Shown: positions 1-12,940, counted from the stretch's first letter. The stretch: 64,000 nucleotides of DNA from Sipunculus nudus (GCA_026874595.1 CM049322.1:35461840-35525839), one strand, 5' to 3'. Program-made: numbers and translations. Notes: generated by a model from the letters alone, not told the origin.

Positions 1-1230
1 GAAAGTTCTGGCTTGACCTAACCAAATCTTGCTTGCCCTACATATCATCCTGTATGAACAATATGTGCTTGGCCATTTAAGTGACCATTTAAGCTGTTCT
101 ATACTATTACACTGACCAATGGTGCCAAGCTTGGTCCAAATCTGGCCTCACATTTACAGTAAGAATTCATGTACCAGAAGCAGTGGGTAGTGCTGGACCT
201 CACTAAATCTAGCACAGGTTGCTCCAGATCTAGTGCACTCACTTTCAGCTCTAATTACACGTAAAATCCAAAGCGTTCCAACCCTCCAACAGCAGTCTTA
301 TGCACATTAATCAGCATCTAGACCCTCCTAAAACTGTTATCTAGTTTAAATCTCTCTTTACAACCCTCTAACATGTTCAGCTCAGATCTGGTTCTTTTGG
401 GAATCTAGATAGTATTCTAGATTTTTTTTGTAAATGGGGAGCTTATTGCACTCCATGTAATTACAAAGATTACGCATGACCAATATTGTTCCTTTCTCAT
501 CATCAGGCTTTTTGTAGACCAGTGGTGTGTCAATAAATCAATTTCACTTATGACTGGTTTTTTTTCATAAATGATTAAATTCATTGCATTTTTCACTAAC
601 TGATCACAAACTATTCTGTTTGCAATGAAATCATATAACAGTGAAAAAATATTAATCCTGTCACATATACAACAAGCTAATTTGAGGAATTTATGTCCTC
701 CTCTTCCACCTCTTGTTGTCCCCCTTTTGTCTTCTCAATGTTTTAGTTTGTTTATTTTCCCCTGAAGATGTCTCCACAAGTCATAATTTTTTTTAATTTG
801 GAACAAAAGGGACAATTTTTGTTTGTTTTGGAGCTGGTGATAGTAAATTTTCAGACACACTCCAAAACCAATCCCAACCAAGGTATGCATGAGAGCAATC
901 ACTAACCCAAATTTGAATGAAATTTGATAACATTTAGGAAAGTTATCACACTGATACAAAACCTGACAGATGGACAGACAGACAGACACAGAGTAAACAA
1001 AGAAATGTCCCCCGTTCCGCAGAAGCAGGGGGCCAATAAAGATTGGACAGCTTTTAAACTGAACCTTATGCAGTGAACAAATATGTGTTATAACCTGACC
1101 ACCACCTTCAGCTTTCAGCATAATATCCATGTCAGACTGAATATACACTTGGTCAATATTTTATGTTTAATTCCATACAGCAAATTTTATGGCAATATTG
1201 ATTTGAAGGTTATAAAACTAGAAATCTGTA
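1..1230. other. No gene seen; AT-rich DNA
   Basis: No ORF with protein-like composition. The first ~250 bp contain GGTCCAAATCTGGCC-like and CCAGATCTAG-like words that recall the palindromic repeat at 14.7 and 17.15 kb, possibly a decayed relative. Confidence 0.4.
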
Positions 1231-1575
1231 TTCTAAGGAATGCAAGCCTGCACCATGTGGCTGCATGGGGATATATTGGATATTATGGGAAGCTCACACA
1301 ACCTGTTTGCATTCATTTATTTGTTCATTTCAAATTTCCATCCACATTCGTGCATGTATAAGTGCATGTCTGTGTATTTGTGAATGTTCCCTGATGATAT
1401 GTTCCTGAAAGTGGATCATGTGCCAGATCCACACCAAAATCAAATTGATTCTTCAATGGCTCATTCTTGAAGTGCCCTGACATTTCATGATATTCTGTTC
1501 ATGATTTCATGTGTAATGCTGTGAACAAACACACACACAAACAGGGGTGAACACATACCCTCCTATTGAGGCAAT
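1231..1575. repeat. Dispersed repeat A, copy 1
   Basis: Shares an ordered series of words with 55851-56104: TTCTAAGGAATGCA at one end, GATCATGT-CCAGATCC-ACCAAAATC in the middle, and GAACAAACACACA...GGGGTGAACACATACCCTCCT at the other. The two copies are diverged and differ by indels. It is a moderately old dispersed element of unknown class. Confidence 0.65.
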
Positions 1576-3965
1576 AACTGATTAACAATCGATCATGGGT
1601 TGTTTACTTCTTTTAAGCTTCGAGCATGATTCAACAATAAATTTCTACACAAATGTTGGTCACCCGGCACATTTTCACCTTATAGCATTACAGAAGAACA
1701 CCATCATTCACCATGCTAAACTGTGGTAGGCACGCTGTAAATAAAGTTGCCAAATTGCTAAAAACAGCCACTTTGTGGTGATTTATACGTGGTATTACAG
1801 CAAAATTATGGCCATCATTTGAAGATAATCCAATTACACACCAAGTGTCCAGTTTCATTCAAATCCATTAAACTGTCCCTACAATATTATGCATCAGACC
1901 CATTTTTTGCTACACATATCATTTAAAATCATGTTATTGCATATTTATCAATACTGCTTTCCAGCTAGGTTTCATTAATCATATACATGAACATATACCA
2001 TTTGTTGCTTGAGATATACTTTCTTGGAGAAATGTCTTAAAAAATATGCAAATAATACTGCTGCAATTTATCAGTAAATATTGTGCTTTGTGAATAATAT
2101 TTTGAACATTGCACATACCTTTTTATGAGAAATATGACTTTCAAAATATATATCAATATATTTGATTTTTAAAATCCAAGGCTCTATATCATATCATTCA
2201 TACATTTGAGCATAGCCAAACTGAACATCATTTATCTGATATTTTCTAAGCAGTACAAAATGGTCTATCTGCACATTATCAAATTGGAATTACACCAAAT
2301 TGAGCAGTGTTTTGTGTCTGTTAACTGGTTGATTTACATGCATTCTCCTGCTGAGCCCTTTTCGTAATCAATAAATTATAACATTTTCTACATGTAGGAA
2401 TGAATAACTGTTTTGGATAATAACCTCAGCAGAGAAGCATTTCTCAATGACATACTAGAAATGGCAGTTTACACCCTGTGACGTATTTAATAACGGACGT
2501 GGGCTTTGCCGTCATTAATCAGTTGCGGTGCCTAGGGCTGCAAACAAGAGATCTATCAGAATCCTGTTTTGGTTTTTAAACCTCCGTTGTTCAACACGAG
2601 TGGTTACATTATGGAAGCACTGATTAGAATCAGCAGAGCACATCTGAAACTAAATAAGGGGCCAGGATTCTCGTCAACATGTCACACCTTCCCACGATGC
2701 AATGACACCTCATTTCCCATAGTGCTCTTAACATCAAAAGGTTAACCCTGAGGAGAAGCGATAGAGTATACTCTTCGATTTATAGCCTCCAAACATAATT
2801 AGATAATAGTGCTTGAAACAATTGGGGAACTAACTATGAGCTCCTGGTGATTATTCAAATCACCTAATGTGTGCCTGATTCACCGAAATATGAACATCAG
2901 ACATGAGTCAAGCCTTACCATAATAAAGTTTTGTGTTTTTTTTAACTATCAATACACGACAAACTGTAATGGGGCAGTGACTGATTTTCATTTAGAACTT
3001 TCTGGTGTACTGAATGTCATCACTGCCACTCTTTGCATCCTGTACTGATGAAAACAGACATTTACACATTCGCCCACAATGCAAATCTGTCACTTCGACA
3101 TCCAACACAGGTGATTAACAACATTACCAGTAAAACGTAATGAGCCTTGTGGAGATGTGATTACATCTTTAGCACTGGAGGAAAAAAAGGGTGATAACCT
3201 TCTTAATTATCAGCATTTCTGCTCCTGCGTGCTTGTTCTTGTATACTTCTCAGCAAGTTTTGTGATTTACGCATTATGCCTGCATCCACAGTGAGGATGA
3301 AACCACATTAAAAGTTTCAATCGTGCAATTTTCATAAGCTGGCATGTGTTAATTTTGCTGTAATGAGCAATCTTTGTTCACGTAAAACTTTTACTTCTGT
3401 TAATTAGTGACATGACAGCATCGCTTACATATTTAATATCCCGGAATGATCTGGTTACCAAGACAACCAACCTGATGAAGAAAAGTCTGGAAACACATTT
3501 AGGTGCAAATCAGACATTCAAGTTTTTGAAGAACAGCGTACAAAATCCGGCTACTTTGATGTATATTGAATATATAATATATCTGTCCTCAACTAATTTT
3601 GACCCTGAAAAGTGAGTGAAACATTTATCAGGTCTAAAAAATACTCTTTGTTTTCCTGTTATAATGATAAAACATGCTAAATGGGTGACTCATTCCTCTG
3701 ACACAAATGAAAATTTATTATTTATATATTTCTATATTATATGTACAGATCTCCATCAAATATAAACTGAAGTCTTATAATCTAGATTTAATAACATGAC
3801 CCTGATAATGCATTAAACATTTAAAGAAAGACCAGCTGATCAGGACACTGTTCTATCTAAGGATACAAAACATAACGCAACATGGTTTTGTCTTTATTAT
3901 AATGTGAGACTGTGCTATCCAAGTGAAGATATTTCTACAAAATCCCATGTCCTACAAAATATAAC
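1576..3965. other. No gene seen; non-repetitive AT-rich stretch
   Basis: No coding signal. Around 2460-3400 the sequence is less simple and has many TAAT/ATTA words. The small frame at 3412-3615 has no recognisable motif or splice context. Confidence 0.4.
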
Positions 3966-4390
3966 TGGTCAGAATGTACTTCTTAAACATGGACAGACTG
4001 GCCTAAATGTACTTTTTGTACATGGACAGACTGGTTTAAATATACTTCTTGTGCATGGACAGACTGGTTTAAATGTACTTCTTGTGCATGGACAAACTGG
4101 CCTAAATGAATTTCTTTTACATGGACAGACTATCCTAAATGTACTTCTTGTTCATGGATATACAGGTTTAAATGTACTTCCTAGATACAGACTGGTCAAA
4201 ATGTACTTCCTCAATACAGACTGGTCCAAATGTACTTCCTAAATACAGACTGGTCCAAATGTACTTCCTAAATACAGACAAGTCCAAATGTTCTTCCTAA
4301 ATACAGACTGTTACAAATGTACTTCCTAAATACAGACTGGTCCAAATGTTCTTTCTAAATACAAATTGGTCTAAAAGAACTTCCCACATG
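3966..4390. repeat. Minisatellite with two unit lengths (33 bp then 29 bp)
   Basis: The left half repeats a 33-bp unit built on CATGGACAGACTGGTTTAAA plus TGTACTTCTTG. From about 4180 the right half repeats a 29-bp unit, AATGTACTTCCTAAATACAG plus ACTGGTCCA. The two units share TGTACTT and CAGACTGGT, so one derives from the other by a 4-bp indel. The open frame at 3904-4242 is only the 33-bp unit (11 codons) read in frame. Confidence 0.9.
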
Positions 4391-4674
4391 TATACTGTGT
4401 AAAACATGTACTTCAAGCATTACTTGTAGATAAACTGATATAAACATAATATTACTTCTTACATATGCAGAAAGACTGGTTTAAATGTGTATGTATTAGT
4501 ACTTTTAAAGCAATGTACTTTGATTTAATTAGATTATTCTCAATCTACTGTTCCCTCTAAAATAGCCAAACTAGCTGAACCTTAATAAGATGCTGCAAGA
4601 CTGTTCTGGATGGACTGTCAGTCCGTGAATAAGATATTTTTCTAAATGTATTCACTGTTTGAAGAATTCATTCT

Positions 4675-5110
4675 AGGTCACCAGTGTTAATTAAGACATG
4701 TCAGAGATCTTGGTTGGGAGAATTTGTGTCAAATTGAAGAATTAAAATGCAGTACTTCAAAATTTATGGGGTTCATAAATATCCTTGGTTTCCATAATTT
4801 GACCATGAAAGCCAATGTCAAGGTCACCAGATTTCAAATAGGTCCAAGATCTTGGTTGAAACAATTTATGTGTCAAGTTTGAAGTAAAAAGATGTGGTAT
4901 TTCAAACGTTATAGGGTTCACAGAAATATTATTTCGAAAGATTTGACCTTAAAAACCAAGGTAAGGTCACTGGTTTCAGAATTCTTCAACAACTTACCAT
5001 CTGACATCTTTCATTTTGATTCTCAGAAAATACATCCACCACTTGAGAATTATAATGTTTTTGTTTGTTTACCACCAAGTATGGTTATGTTCAAGGTGAC
5101 CTAGAGAAGG
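4675..5110. repeat. ~145-bp direct repeats starting AGGTCAC
   Basis: AGGTCACCAG/AGGTCACTGG recurs at 4675, 4821 and 4964, with matching interior words (GATCTTGGTTG, TCAAAT/GTTTGAAG, GTATTTCAAA, GGGTTCA, TTTGACC). The units are diverged. The small frame at 4892-5104 is within them and is not a gene. Confidence 0.7.
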
Positions 5111-5434
5111 TCATGACCTCAATTTAAATAGACTTCATTCTATAACCAAGATCTACATATGTGTATTGTATGAAACAAAACTGTCCATTAGTTTTTTACT
5201 TATAAAGCTCACAATACTGTAAAGTGGCAAATGATGGGGGTATAAACAGGCACAAAAATAAGAAAATGATCTCAGGTGGCACCATCAGTCTTCTGTACAG
5301 GACAAAACTATCCAACAGTTTGTTCAACCTGATTTTTTGGACCAATCCATTCGGTCTTTCTTGAGATATTTAATATTCTGTTTTTTTCTTTAAACAAAAA
5401 ATGAACCTATTCAACATTGCTCCCCTGGTAGAGA

Positions 5435-5660
5435 TTATGACCTAATTTTAAATGGGTTTCGTCCTCTCAACCAAATCCATGCACATGTGAATTTTGAAAA
5501 GGATCCATGAAATATTTCATGAGTTATCATGAAAACTCTGCTATTGAAGCAGCAGTGGGGCCATGATAAACCATAGTATCCCTGACTTTGTCTGGGAATA
5601 TAATAACAAGTGACCCATGGGTCATGACGCTCAGCTGCCAAGCATGACCTGTGACATCAT
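5435..5660. repeat. Dispersed repeat G, copy 1 (ACAAGYGACCCATGGGTCATG)
   Basis: The stretch around 5602-5637 (TATAATAACAAGTGACCCAT followed by GGGTCATGACGCTCAGC) is nearly identical to 50749-50786. It contains the palindrome TGACCCATGGGTCA. The minus-strand frame over it (AERHDPWVTCYY) recurs at the other copy only because the repeat recurs. Confidence 0.7.
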
Positions 5661-6109
5661 GGACTGAGATTCACAACTTCCAGTCAAATTTTGAAGAACC
5701 AATTTGCCAATTTGTTGAAAATTTTCTATGACAACAGAAATATATATCACCTAAGTCTGGTTAAAACACAGTGAATTGATGATCTGAGGAAAATGCATGA
5801 TTGTTAAGCTATCAGGAACTATTCCAACAGCTTGCTTGAAACCTGTCAGTCTCAAAGGAACACCACAAAGGGAAAATATAAGATCAAAATATATAGCAAA
5901 AATCAAGGAAATACATGCAAGAATTATTGAGAAACAGGTGCTTCTGTATGAATTTTTATTCAATACAAGCCAACTGTACTGCACTTTTATAAATGATGGT
6001 AATATTTATTCAGAAATATTTGACCCAATCCTTTACAAGATTACATAAATATACATCCAAATGCATTCACTTTAACTGTTCTTGAGATAATATGATCAAA
6101 AGGAATTAA

Positions 6110-6470
6110 AAGATGGTTGCCTGGTGGCCATATTGGACTTCTGACAAGTCTGAAATCAGACAACAAACATTCTCTAAATCGGACCAAACATTAAAGAAAA
6201 ATTACTGAAACTGCACTGAAGAAAGAATTTCTTAGGTGGCTAACTGGCAGACATTATGGATTTCTGACAAGTATGACATTTGATATCCCACATTCTCCAA
6301 TAAGAGACCAAACTTGGGCAAATTATCCAGTAATGAATGCCCAAAATAATTCAAAAGGCATGTCCAGGCCCTCATATCAGATTTATAGACATGCAATTGT
6401 AAAAAGTGTAAGTCCAATATTTTTTATTATCACTCTGCTTTTCAATGGGGTCAGCAGGGTAGGTAAACTG
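6110..6470. repeat. Two-unit repeat with GGTGGCCATATTGGA...TTCTGACAAGT
   Basis: Words at 6123-6162 (GGTGGCCATATTGGACTTCTGACAAG) recur in diverged form at 6235-6272. They resemble the GGCGGCCATATTGGAATTCC unit at 47.5-47.9 kb. No coding signal. Confidence 0.5.
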
Positions 6471-6924
6471 CCAAACCTGAAAGAAAAGAAATGCAGAAAG
6501 CATGACTAAGAGTCTTGAAATAAAACAAAAAGCCATCCTAAATCAAGGTACACATCCACATATTATGAGAACAAACACTTGCTTTTATATGTGGTGATAT
6601 ATATTAAAATATTCAGATATCTAGGAAACTAAGTTTATTGCTAGGATTCCAAAAAATAAACTGCAAAATGTTCCCATCATCTTATAAATCAGTAGCTAAA
6701 CCTTAATACTATACTCTCATAGTCTTAATGCCTGGCTGCAGCATTCTGACAACAGTGTTTTTGTTATGAGGTACTTATCACTGAGCCTTATCACTTAATA
6801 GGCTGATACAAAAGGGAGTCATATGTCACCAGTGTCACTCACAATTACAGCCACACAGGGAGATGTACCAGCTGGAGTGGGATGGTTATATATACAAGAA
6901 AAATAGAGATGGTCTATAAAATAA

Positions 6925-7770
6925 GTAATTGTGAACATCCCTGACCTATGACCTTGGCCTTTTGCCCATATATCAACTGGATTCTTTCTAAATGATGGGT
7001 AACTACTAACCACTTAAATCTGGTGTAATTACTTGGCAACCAATGGGTGAATAACTTTGACCTGCAACCTTTAACCTGCTGACCAGCTGACCCCAAAATC
7101 AATAAGTTATTTATTCAAGCAAAAAGACCCATAAATATGAAGTTTGAGTCAAACTGAGTGATGCATAGATGTGGCATATGTGAAAGACTGAAGATTTGGG
7201 TTGAACAGTTACACTTGAAATATGCTCACAAGTATTTAGAACAATTAAATATTGTGACCTTGACCTTTGACTTTTTGACCTCAACATCAATAAGCTTCTT
7301 CCCTTATTGGTTGGTAGGCCATATATGACAGATGGAAGGTACAGATTGAAAAGTTTGCCTGAAAATGACTCCACGCAAGAAGTGGGTGCTGTGAACTTGA
7401 CCTTTGACCTCAAAATCAACAGGTTTTTTCCCCTGTTGGCAGAGAAGCGATATCAGTGCTGGAAGGTTTGGAATGAAAAGTCTAGCTTGAAATGTGTCCA
7501 CAACCTTTTCAAAGAAGTGGATCCTGTGACCCTGACCTTTGACCTTGTGACCTCAAAATCTATAGGATTCTTCTCCAACTTAGTAGGTGAGCTATATGTG
7601 AAAAATCAAAGAATTGGGATGAAAGGGTTGGCTTAAAATGCATCCACAGGCTTTTCAAAGAAGAGGCTCCTGTGACCTTGACATTTGACCTTTTGACCTA
7701 AAAAAAATATGGTTCTTCCCCTGTTGGTAGGTGGGCTGTATGTGAAAGATGGAAGGTTTGGGATGAAAAT
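6925..7770. repeat. TGACCTTTGACC tandem family, several ~140-bp units
   Basis: Unit starts with (C)TGTGACCTTGACCTTTGACC followed by TTTTGACCTCAAAATC, a TTCTTCCCCTGTTGGTAGG block and GGAAGGTTTGGGATGAAAAG. Clear starts lie near 7252, 7393, 7526 and 7670, with more diverged ones near 6941 and 7058. It is a bivalve-type repeat. The overlapping frames on both strands are repeat translations, not genes. Confidence 0.85.
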
Positions 7771-7794
7771 TTTGTCTCAAAGAGTTATTTCTGG

Positions 7795-8037
7795 GGGGTG
7801 CAAACACACCCCATAACTTCGAGAATATAGGTCGCAGTGACCTAATTTCAGGTTTGCAAGGAGATCTTTTTATAACCTCTAAGACTGCATAGGGTTCATG
7901 GCCCTAGCCCCTATGGTTACGATTTGTGCCCTGCTAACGGACGGCCGGACGGCCGGCCGGACGGACAGACGGAAGGACGACGGACAAAGACCCATCGCTA
8001 TAGCCCAGCATGACTGAAAGTCAGCTGAGCTAAAAAC
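7795..8037. repeat. Repeat B end module with (GGACGGCC)n and AGCTGAGCTAAAAA terminus
   Basis: Contains GAGAATATAGGTCGCAGTGA, CCTAATTTCAGGTTT and TTACGATTTGTGCCCT, then a GC-rich GGACGGCCGGACGG block and GGACAAAGACCCATCGCTAT. It ends TCAGCTGAGCTAAAAA. The same order of modules recurs at 50.96-52.35 kb and, without the end, at 63.72-63.85 kb. It behaves as one mobile family whose internal part is amplified in tandem. Confidence 0.75.
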
Positions 8038-8113
8038 CCTTATATAAAGAACATAAGCTATTATATGTGAACTTAAAATAGATATATAAATGTTAAAATT
8101 GAATATATATATA

Positions 8114-8128
8114 AAGGAAAAATTATGA

Positions 8129-8188
<60 letters not shown>

Positions 8189-8204
8189 TCATAATTTTTC
8201 CTTT
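8114..8204. repeat. Long perfect palindrome with (TA)n core
   Basis: AAAGGAAAAATTATGATGCA leads into a (TA)n run, and the exact reverse complement (TGCATCATAATTTTTCCTTT) closes at 8204. The whole 91-bp block could fold into one hairpin or cruciform. Confidence 0.9.
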
Positions 8205-9158
8205 GTATAAAGAACAAATTAATGTCTATATCTTAACATTAAAGATTTCCACTGTGGTCTAGCTGGCCCAGTTTATGGATCGCATCATACATACTTGTGA
8301 GGGACGCCAACCCCCAGAGTTACACGCAATCACACTTGATTAAACATGCCACAAGTTCTTGTGGGCTGTAAAGCAGCATCAAAGGTAAAAATGATGCATA
8401 AATGAAATTTGTGGTCTTGTATTAGGCTGCAGACAGTTATTAGAGAGTTTGTCACATTTACCCCCGAAAAAAACACACCAGAAAAAGTCATTGCTTTAAA
8501 ACTGCGTCTGGTCACAAACAAACTGCCTGTGAATAAACTAGCTGTATTGTGGTGTGAATTATTTTTAACATGCCTGCATGATTAAATACATGAATATCTC
8601 TGATTAACAGGAATTTCAATTGTTAATACCAGGGGCTAGTTATGATTGAAATTAATTAGTTGTTCTGGTGTTTTTCTGCCGAGATGAGTTGAAGGTCACA
8701 AAGTCTTAATGCATCAAACCAATAATTAGACATTCTGAAAAATGGCACAAATGAAAATAATAATGTGTTATCAAAGACTATGTTTGGCACTTGTACTTAA
8801 CATGAATAACTGCACAGTCCAAAACCTTCAATCAATTTCATTCTTTGGGCTTCCAGCTTAAAAACTAAATTACATTATCCCATGGAATCAAAGATAGACT
8901 CTTCTTAAATTAGAAAATTGGATAGACTTGACTTAAATTTTTCTGAAATATTCCAGCTTTATTTCAGGAATGCCAAATGCAACACAATTTTAGCAAAATC
9001 TCATTCTTCAAAATAATAATTCTATAAGCAATCACTATTCCCACGCATGTAAAATGTATTTACAAAATACACCGGGAGGTTATGTTTTGACCTCTGGCTG
9101 TCTGTTAGCAGAATTAAAGAATTCTATTCACAACGCCTGTGTGATGCATGAATGAGTT
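8205..9158. other. No gene seen; non-repetitive DNA
   Basis: The frame at 8330-8521 (minus) has no recognisable motif. Scattered TTAATTA/ATTAATTAG words only. Confidence 0.35.
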
Positions 9159-9310
9159 TGTTTATCAACAAGCACTATAATAAGTATAAACACAGCAAAT
9201 TTGTTGACAAACATGGAAACCATGTGATCTAAGGTGTTTGGTTGCATATGTAAGGAAGTTGAAAAGTCACTAGTTGCAAAATGCCATTTACAACAAGAGC
9301 ACCATAAACA
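9159..9310. repeat. Dispersed repeat C, copy 1
   Basis: Shares TTGTTTATCAA, GTTGACAAAC, GGTTGCATAT, AAGAGTCAC/AAAAGTCAC, TGTTGCAAAACGCCATT-type words in order with 26771-26900. Confidence 0.65.
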
Positions 9311-9640
9311 TGCATAATACACCTATCGTGTATCATGTGACTTCTGATCTCATTATATATGTGTGATTTTTTATTAGAAGGTAATTCAGGTGAAAACTTT
9401 ATTGGTCAATATATATAATGACTTTCATGAAAATCAATAGGATTTTGGGTAAGTCACCAAGGTGCCTCAAAGTGCAGTGACCTCTGACCTCATTAAATAT
9501 GCATTGATTTTGCTGGAAATCAAACTTAGACAAGATATTTTATTTATTAAGATTTCTGGTGAGCTTTATCAAAATCCATCATATTCATCATAAGTTACCA
9601 TGGCGACACCACAAAGTAGCCTAGTGACTGTGATGACCAT
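9311..9640. repeat. Diverged GTGACCTCTGACCTCATTAAATAT units
   Basis: Two units: GTGACTTCTGATCTCATTAT at 9338 and GTGACCTCTGACCTCATTAA at 9478, about 140 bp apart. Related in style to the 7-kb tandem family. No ORF. Confidence 0.55.
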
Positions 9641-10486
9641 AGCAATGTATTAAACAGAAGAAAATATTAGTCATTGTTTGGGATTGTTTTTCTAGGAAAC
9701 TTTTGTGTACAGGCAAAATTAATTAATAGTGTCAGATAATACACATCTTATTGCAAATTTATGTATCTTTTAATACTGGCCCAAGGCAATTTATGACACT
9801 TGCCTGCTTGTCTAACACATAGCAAGACTTTTTCATATCCCTATTAAGAATATGACATTAAGCCTCTGTTCCTGATATTACGCTCTGCGTACCGTTGCCG
9901 CCTTAATCAAGTCTGACGAGTAACTGCATCAGAAAAACATACGCCTTTCTAAAATGGCTTGCTAACCAGTTCACTTCAGCACCAGTGAACACATTGTTTT
10001 TCATGTCTTGGGTACTGATTACAGATAAAATCATTTATATAACATGAGATGAAGCAGAGACACTGCTAAGTAAAAATTATCACAAATTAATACTGATATT
10101 CTGGTAACTTTCAAGGAAAATACTCTGAAATGATCAATACATTATTTAAAATAATATTATAGCATACATATATACATTCTCTCTCTCCCCCTCCCCTCAT
10201 TTCTTAATTTCTTAAAAAAAGCAAAGGTATATGGCCTTGAAGATAAACATGTGGTGCATTTTAGAGACAGCTAAAAACATTGATATAATATTGAAATATT
10301 GAGATATATATAAATAGTGCGAGAGAGTAAGAGAAAGAGAGAGAGATAACATGTCTGAAAGATCACCTGTCTAATATGACCAAATTTGTGTGAGCTGAAA
10401 GCATTCATGTTGGTTATATAACTGACCTGTCTATTGATACGTACCACCTACAACCATTGGCTAGTCCATGGCTGGTCTTATTACAC

Positions 10487-10488
<2 letters not shown>
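9641..10488. other. No gene seen; AT-rich with CT and GA tracts
   Basis: A CTCTCTCTCCCC tract lies near 10180 and a GAGAGA-rich tract near 10320-10345. Nothing else recognisable. Confidence 0.35.

Positions 10489-10549
<61 letters not shown>
10489..10549. repeat. (AT)n(AC)n microsatellite
   Basis: An uninterrupted AT run passes directly into CACACACA. Confidence 0.95.
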
Positions 10550-11089
10550 TTTCATGAAATGGCATGCAGACTTATAATTAACTGAGAAAAGTAGTTCTGA
10601 TTATGTAAGCAATTAAACAAAATAATCTGAATTTTCAGGATAACCACAAGCTGGCTTTGACCTCATATGATGGCAGATATCACAGCCAAACACACTATAG
10701 TTTCTGAGCTGACTGACTGAACTGACTGACTGACAGCAATAGATATCTGACTGACAGACTGGAGATCAGTTAATGTCTCCCTGGTGGATGATTAGTAGTG
10801 ATGCAGACCAAAAGACTGCTAGGGCAAGAAACAGACTCTAGCTTTTGCAATTAAGGGTGTGACAAATGCACTGTATAACTGATGAATTTAACTGCCATGC
10901 CTGGTTTAAAATGAAACTGATCCTTAAATTTCAAAACCTCTGAACTGATTTGTTTCGATTGTTATTTTTTTTGCATGTGCCATCCTGGAGCCCTTGTGAG
11001 AGCTGTCAAATTTGAAAATACCATGACCTCAAAATCTTTTTTACACTGGAATGTCTCACACACCTACTGTAGAATCCCCAAAATAAAAA
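10550..11089. other. No gene seen; short (GACT)n tract
   Basis: CTGACTGACTGAACTGACTG-type repeats near 10708-10735. Otherwise non-repetitive. Confidence 0.4.
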
Positions 11090-12445
11090 GGTATGTGTCT
11101 ATAACAGATGCATGCCCATAAAACAGAGCTGTCCATAACACCCGGGATGCACAGATTACAAAGGTATCCATAACTAAGATGCCCATAACAAAGGCATGCC
11201 CATAAAACAGAGGTGTCCATAACAGGGATGCACAGATTACAAAGGTATCCATAACCCAGATGCCCATAACAAAGGCATGCACATAAAACAGAGGTGTCCA
11301 TAACAGGGATGCACAGATTACAAATGTGTCCATAACCCAGATGTCCAAAGCAGAGGCATGCCCATTAAAGGTGTCCATAACAGAGATGCACATAAAACAG
11401 AGGTGTGGATTATAGGAATGCACAGATTACAAAGGTGTCCATATCCAAGATGTCCATAAAAGAGGCATGCCCATAAACAGAGGTGTCCATTATAGCAATG
11501 CACAGATTACAAAGGTATCTGTAACCAAGTTGTCCATAACAGAGGCATGCCCATAAAACAGAGCTGTTTATTACACCCGGGATGCACAGATTACAAAGGT
11601 ATCCATAACCAAGACGCCCATAACAAAGGCATGCCCATTAAACAGAGCTGTCCATAACACCCGGGATGCACAGATTACAAAGGTATCCATAACCAAGATG
11701 CCCATAACAAAGGCATGCCCATAAACAGAGGTGTCCATAACACCCAGGATGCACAGATTACAAAAGTATCCATATCCAAGATGCCCATAACAAAGGCATG
11801 CCCATAAAACAGAGGTGTCCATAACAGGGATGCACAGATTACAAAGGTATCCATAACCCAGAGGTTCAAAGCAGAGGCATGCTCATTAAAAGGTATCCAT
11901 AACAGGGATGCACATAAAACAGAGGTGCCGATTATAGGAATGCACAGATTACAAAGGTGTCCATATCCAAGATGTCCATAAAAGAGGCATGCCCGTAAAC
12001 AGAGGTGTCCATAACAGGGATTCACAGATTAAAGGTGTCCATAACCAAGATGTCCATAACAGAGGCATGCCTATAAAACAGAGGTTTCCATATCAGGGAT
12101 GCACATATTACAAAGGTATCCATAACCGGGATGTACATAGCAGAAGCATGCCCGTTAAAAGGAGGTGTCAATACCAGTATTCTACAGATAACAAAGGTGT
12201 CCATAATCAGGATATGCATAACAGAGGCATGGCCATTAAAAGAGGTGTCCACTGTCCATAACAGGGATACCCATAACAAGGTGTCCATAACCAGGATGTC
12301 AATAATAAGGGTCCATATCAGAGGGATCCCCATTAAAAAGGTTTCCATAACAGACAGACATCTATAATAAGGAGTTGTCCACAACTGGTTGCCAGTAATG
12401 ACCTGGTTTCTATAACAGGGGTACCTATAATAAGATGTCCATGAC
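11090..12445. repeat. Large compound satellite built on GTGTCCATAACA / GATGCACAGATTACAAAG
   Basis: About 1.35 kb of short motifs in higher-order units: GATGCACAGATTACAAAGGT, TCCATAACC, AAGATGCCCATAACAAAGGC, ATGCCCATAAAACAGAG and GTGTCCATAACA. The units are tight from about 11100 to 12120 and degenerate towards 12440. Open frames of 60-141 codons in two minus-strand frames and one plus-strand frame translate the same repeat (MDTFVICASLLWTPLFYGHA) and should not be annotated as proteins. Confidence 0.92.
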
Positions 12446-12940
12446 ACAGTTGTCCATTAATTTTCGTTTCTTCAACAGAGAGCTTCCAATAATAAAAGTA
12501 CTAAGAAACAGCAGCTTCTGTGTAAATCAAATTGAATGATTTGTGAAAGAATATAACTTTTCTGACAAATATATTTTATAAATATATTTTATGACAAAAT
12601 CTTGAGTTTAATTATATACTTTATTGAACAAAATTACTCGGATTTGTCTGCTGTAATTGGAAAAGTAAGTGAATTATTTATAATTAATGAAACTTAATTA
12701 AATTAAAAATTACAATTAATTACATGAAATTTTTTATATAAAAAAGTTGATATATTATGGAGTGGAATGCCATGAAATAGAAATGTTACATTATAACACG
12801 TATCATAGGGATTAAAAAGAAGCTACTTCAAAAATATCCCCACACACACTGGTATACTGGAAGAACTTATGGACTTACTACACATTAAGTATTTCCTGTT
12901 CTTCAAGTCATCAAAGAGTTATAATGGCTGTACGTAATAG
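12446..12940. other. No gene seen; very AT-rich spacer
   Basis: Low-complexity A/T with a direct duplication of AATATATTTTATAAATATAT-like words near 12565-12590. It separates the satellite from the candidate promoter. Confidence 0.4.

Noticed and set aside
5435-5641. Protein homology between minus frames at 5435-5641 and 50674-50883 (AERHDPWV)
   Set aside because: The shared residues come from one dispersed DNA repeat, with no conservation outside it.
11056-12447. Several minus- and plus-strand frames up to 141 codons with Cys-rich repeats
   Set aside because: They translate a short-motif satellite in more than one frame; no signal peptide, splice sites or non-repetitive part.
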